This document shows, in pieces, positions 6,029-8,077 of a DNA stretch of 8,077 nucleotides (positions are counted from its first letter, which is position 1; each line of letters starts with the position of its first letter). This stretch comes from Syntrophaceae bacterium UBA4059. GTDB lineage: Bacteria; Desulfobacterota; Syntrophia; Syntrophales; Smithellaceae. The notes under the pieces are model-generated. The model saw only the letters and a program-made list of their open reading frames with translations. It did not search any database and was not told where the DNA came from. The stretch is from the NCBI GenBank assembly GCA_002382045.1, contig DFZJ01000225.1:1-8077 (forward strand). Direction: 5' to 3'. A program made the translations under genes and the position numbers.

Positions 6029-7315
6029 CTATTCGTATCTCAGGGTTTCCGCCGGGTCCAGTTTGGAAGCTCGGAGCGCCGGGTAAATGGTTGATAGAAA
6101 ACAAATCAGCAGTGTGCCGATGACAATAACGACCACGTCCCCATAATTCACCTTCGAGGGAAGTTCGCTCAGGTAATACACATCGTCGGGCAGAATTTTG
6201 AAATTAAAAATTTTCTCCACCAGCAGAGAAATTTTCTGCAAATTCAGCGCGATGGTCAGACCGGCGATAGTGCCGAAAAAAGTTCCGATCACGCCGACAA
6301 TCAATCCCTGATAAATAAAGATTTTCATGATGGTGTTGGAGGTGGCGCCCATCGATTTTAAGATAGCGATATCCTTGTTTTTTTCCATCACGATCATGAT
6401 GAGTGCGCTGATGATGTTGAAGGCAGCCACCAGCACGATCAAACTCAGGATAATAAACATGACGCGCTTCTCCAGTTTCAGGGCTGAAAACAGGTTTTTA
6501 TTCATCTGCATCCAGTTTTGCGCGAAATAGGGGAAGCCCAGTTTGTTTTGAAGGGTGCGGGAAATGACATCGGCCTTGTAGATATCCCGGACGACAATAT
6601 CAATGCCCGAGACGGCGTCTCCCATGGCTAAGAAATCCTGGCAGCTTTTGAGCGACAGAAAGGCCAGCTTGGAATCATATTCATAGAATCCCGATTCGTA
6701 AATTCCGACGACGATAAATTTTTTCATGCGGGGAACCATACCCATCGGGGTGGCAATGCCGCCGGAGGGCGAGATGATGGTAAGGGGATCATACAGAAAA
6801 AGACCCATATTGCGGGCCATTTCCTTGCCGATCATGATCCCGGCCAGGTCTCTGTTTTCAGCGGATAGTCCCTTTGATACGTCGTCTGGAATTTTATTGA
6901 GGTATTCAATGTTGCCTTCCCGGATTTTGCCCAGGTTAATGACTTTAGGCGCGCTTTCGGTATCCATGCCCCGGATGATGACGCCGGTGACGCCGTTCTG
7001 GCTGCGCATCATGGCTTCGGTATAAATAAAAGGCGTGGAAGCGACAACCCCCGGCGTTTTATCGATTTTCTCGCGCAGGTCCGGATAATTTTTCATCGTA
7101 CCGGTCATATCCGCCGTTATTTCAATGTGTGAGCGGATCCCCAGAATTTTGGAACGGAGATCTTCTTCAAAGCCGTTCATGACGGCAAGCACAACGATGA
7201 GCGCGGCCACGCCCAGAAAAATGCCGAAAATCGATATAAAGGTAATGATCGAAACAAAAACCTGCTTGCGTTTCGCCCTCATATACCGTCTGCTGATAAA
7301 GAATTCGTAAGGCAT
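6029..7315 (-). CDS. lolC: Lipoprotein-releasing ABC transporter permease, LolC/LolE family
   Basis: This is the membrane subunit of the LolCDE-type lipoprotein release system, 428 residues long (E. coli LolC 399, LolE 414). Transmembrane segments are visible at about 20-46, 283-308, 332-357 and 393-415, with a large periplasmic domain (about 47-280) between the first two, as in the MacB/LolC/LolE fold. VLAVMNGFEEDL (42-53) after TM1 is a hallmark of the family. EKNKDIAILKSMGAT (311-325) is the cytoplasmic coupling region that contacts LolD, and LDPAETLRYE ends the protein as in homologues. TPMGMVP (189-195) matches the LolC 'hook' that docks LolA. No second permease gene is adjacent, so the protein may act as a homodimer (LolF-like); the lolC symbol is therefore a family label. 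The ATG has GGGA about 9 nt upstream. The gene lies 60 bp downstream of lysS and 22 bp upstream of lolD. Confidence 0.93.
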   Translation of the reverse strand: MPYEFFISRRYMRAKRKQVFVSIITFISIFGIFLGVAALIVVLAVMNGFEEDLRSKILGIRSHIEITADMTGTMKNYPDLREKIDKTPGVVASTPFIYTEAMMRSQNGVTGVIIRGMDTESAPKVINLGKIREGNIEYLNKIPDDVSKGLSAENRDLAGIMIGKEMARNMGLFLYDPLTIISPSGGIATPMGMVPRMKKFIVVGIYESGFYEYDSKLAFLSLKSCQDFLAMGDAVSGIDIVVRDIYKADVISRTLQNKLGFPYFAQNWMQMNKNLFSALKLEKRVMFIILSLIVLVAAFNIISALIMIVMEKNKDIAILKSMGATSNTIMKIFIYQGLIVGVIGTFFGTIAGLTIALNLQKISLLVEKIFNFKILPDDVYYLSELPSKVNYGDVVVIVIGTLLICFLSTIYPALRASKLDPAETLRYE

Positions 7316-7375
7316 TAAACAATATCCCGTCTTAAAACAGTTGATTTTACAGCTTCGTGAACTTTGATGCGCGTC

Positions 7376-8077
7376 TCATTCCTGTCTGGTTCTTAAAAGC
7401 GGGAACAATATAACGTCACGGATAGATGCTGAATCGGTAAAGAGCATAATCAGCCGGTCGATGCCGATTCCTTCTCCGGCTGTCGGCGGCATACCGTATT
7501 CCAGCGTGTGAATATAGTCTTCATCCATTTCGTGGGCTTCATCATCGCCTGCTTCCCGCTCTTTGATCTGCTGGATAAACCGATCGCGTTGATCAACCGG
7601 GTCGTTTAACTCGGAAAAAGCGTTGGCGATTTCCCTTCCGGAAATGTAGAGTTCAAAACGATCGACCAGTTCCGGATTGGTATTGGACCTGCGCGACAAT
7701 GGAGAAACCGCGACGGGATATTGCGTGACAAATGTCGGTTGGATAAGCTTCTTTTCGACCACTTCATCAAAGACGGCCATGAGAATTTTCCCCAGCGGGT
7801 CGGTTTCTTTTACATCACAGCCGACTTTGCGGGCAAAAGCGACCGCTTTGTCCCTATCGGCCAGATCAGCAGGTGTCATCCCGGCTATTTGCGTGAGCGC
7901 ATCGTTGACGGAAAGACGCCGCCAGGGCGGCGTCAGGTCAATTTCCGTACCCTGATAGGTGAACGTGAGCCCTTCAAAGATATTTTTGGCGATAAAGCGG
8001 AATAATTCTTCCGTAAAGGACATCAAATCCTCGTAAGTCGCGTAGCTCCAGTAAAATTCCATCATGGTGAATTCAGG
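7376..8077 (-). CDS. lysS: Lysyl-tRNA synthetase, class II, C-terminal part (runs off right edge)
   Basis: LysRS charges tRNA-Lys with lysine in the cytoplasm. The window holds the last 233 residues; E. coli LysS has 505, so somewhat more than half, including the OB-fold anticodon-binding domain and motif 1, lies beyond the right edge. The reading frame is open to the last base: four residues (PEFT) precede the first in-window Met at 8065, and PEFTMMEFY is the internal class II motif 2 region, so that Met is not the start. Conserved blocks include LIQPTFVTQYP, SPLSRR, GREIANAFSELNDP (which carries active-site residues) and GDDEA. The motif 3 block GEGIGIDRL has its ATP-binding Arg at fragment residue 208, and SIRDVILFP follows. 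It heads the conserved lysS-lolC-lolD gene order. It may share a transcript with lolC across a 60-bp gap that shows neither a convincing promoter nor a terminator. Confidence 0.97.
   Translation of the reverse strand, partial: PEFTMMEFYWSYATYEDLMSFTEELFRFIAKNIFEGLTFTYQGTEIDLTPPWRRLSVNDALTQIAGMTPADLADRDKAVAFARKVGCDVKETDPLGKILMAVFDEVVEKKLIQPTFVTQYPVAVSPLSRRSNTNPELVDRFELYISGREIANAFSELNDPVDQRDRFIQQIKEREAGDDEAHEMDEDYIHTLEYGMPPTAGEGIGIDRLIMLFTDSASIRDVILFPLLRTRQE

Noticed and set aside
7316..7375. A promoter for lolC in the lysS-lolC gap
   Set aside because: TTCACG could serve as a -35, but the hexamer 17 nt further (GTTTTA) is a poor -10 and the TAAAAT nearby is only 6 nt away; I cannot support a promoter from sequence alone.
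1..8077. Mobile element, defence system, CRISPR or biosynthetic island
   Set aside because: Every stretch over 65 bp belongs to a conserved housekeeping envelope gene or lysS. There are no transposase, integrase, repeat-array or target-duplication signs.

Overview
The window is a stretch of Gram-negative outer-membrane biogenesis genes. All of them lie on the minus strand, so they are transcribed from the right end of the window toward the left. In transcription order they are: the 3' part of lysS (class II lysyl-tRNA synthetase), lolC and lolD (lipoprotein-release ABC transporter), bamA (beta-barrel insertase), skp/ompH (periplasmic chaperone), lpxD, lpxA, and the 5' part of lpxB (lipid A pathway). 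Both end genes are cut by the window edges.

The order lysS-lolC-lolD-bamA-skp-lpxD-...-lpxA-...-lpxB, the single LolC/E-type permease, and a BamA with a long extra domain before its POTRA repeats all suggest a deltaproteobacterial-type organism (Desulfobacterota, perhaps a Syntrophus/Smithella-like lineage). This is an inference from gene order and protein character; there is no rRNA or other phylogenetic marker here.

Layout, read 5' to 3' on the minus strand: lysS fragment 8077-7376; a 60-bp gap; lolC 7315-6029; 22 bp; lolD 6006-5338, which overlaps bamA by 11 bp; bamA 5348-2691; a 65-bp gap holding a perfect 9-bp inverted repeat and a strong skp ribosome binding site; skp 2625-2095; 14 bp; lpxD 2080-1037; 2 bp; lpxA 1034-261; 46 bp; lpxB from 214 off the left end. 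No gap exceeds 65 bp and I see no canonical intrinsic terminator, so lolC to lpxB probably form one operon. I see no tRNA, rRNA, CRISPR, mobile element or attachment site.

The genes form one assembly line. LpxA, LpxD and LpxB carry out acylation and disaccharide steps of lipid A synthesis on the cytoplasmic side. LolCD extracts lipoproteins from the inner membrane. Skp carries unfolded outer-membrane proteins across the periplasm, and BamA inserts them. I do not see an undescribed system here. The points that deserve a second look are the TolB-N/CsgG/FlgO-like domain fused ahead of the BamA POTRAs, unusual residues in the BamA L6 motif and C-terminus, the absence of fabZ and of a UDP-diacylglucosamine hydrolase gene from their usual slots, a small residue at the LpxD acyl-ruler position, and the hairpin between bamA and skp.
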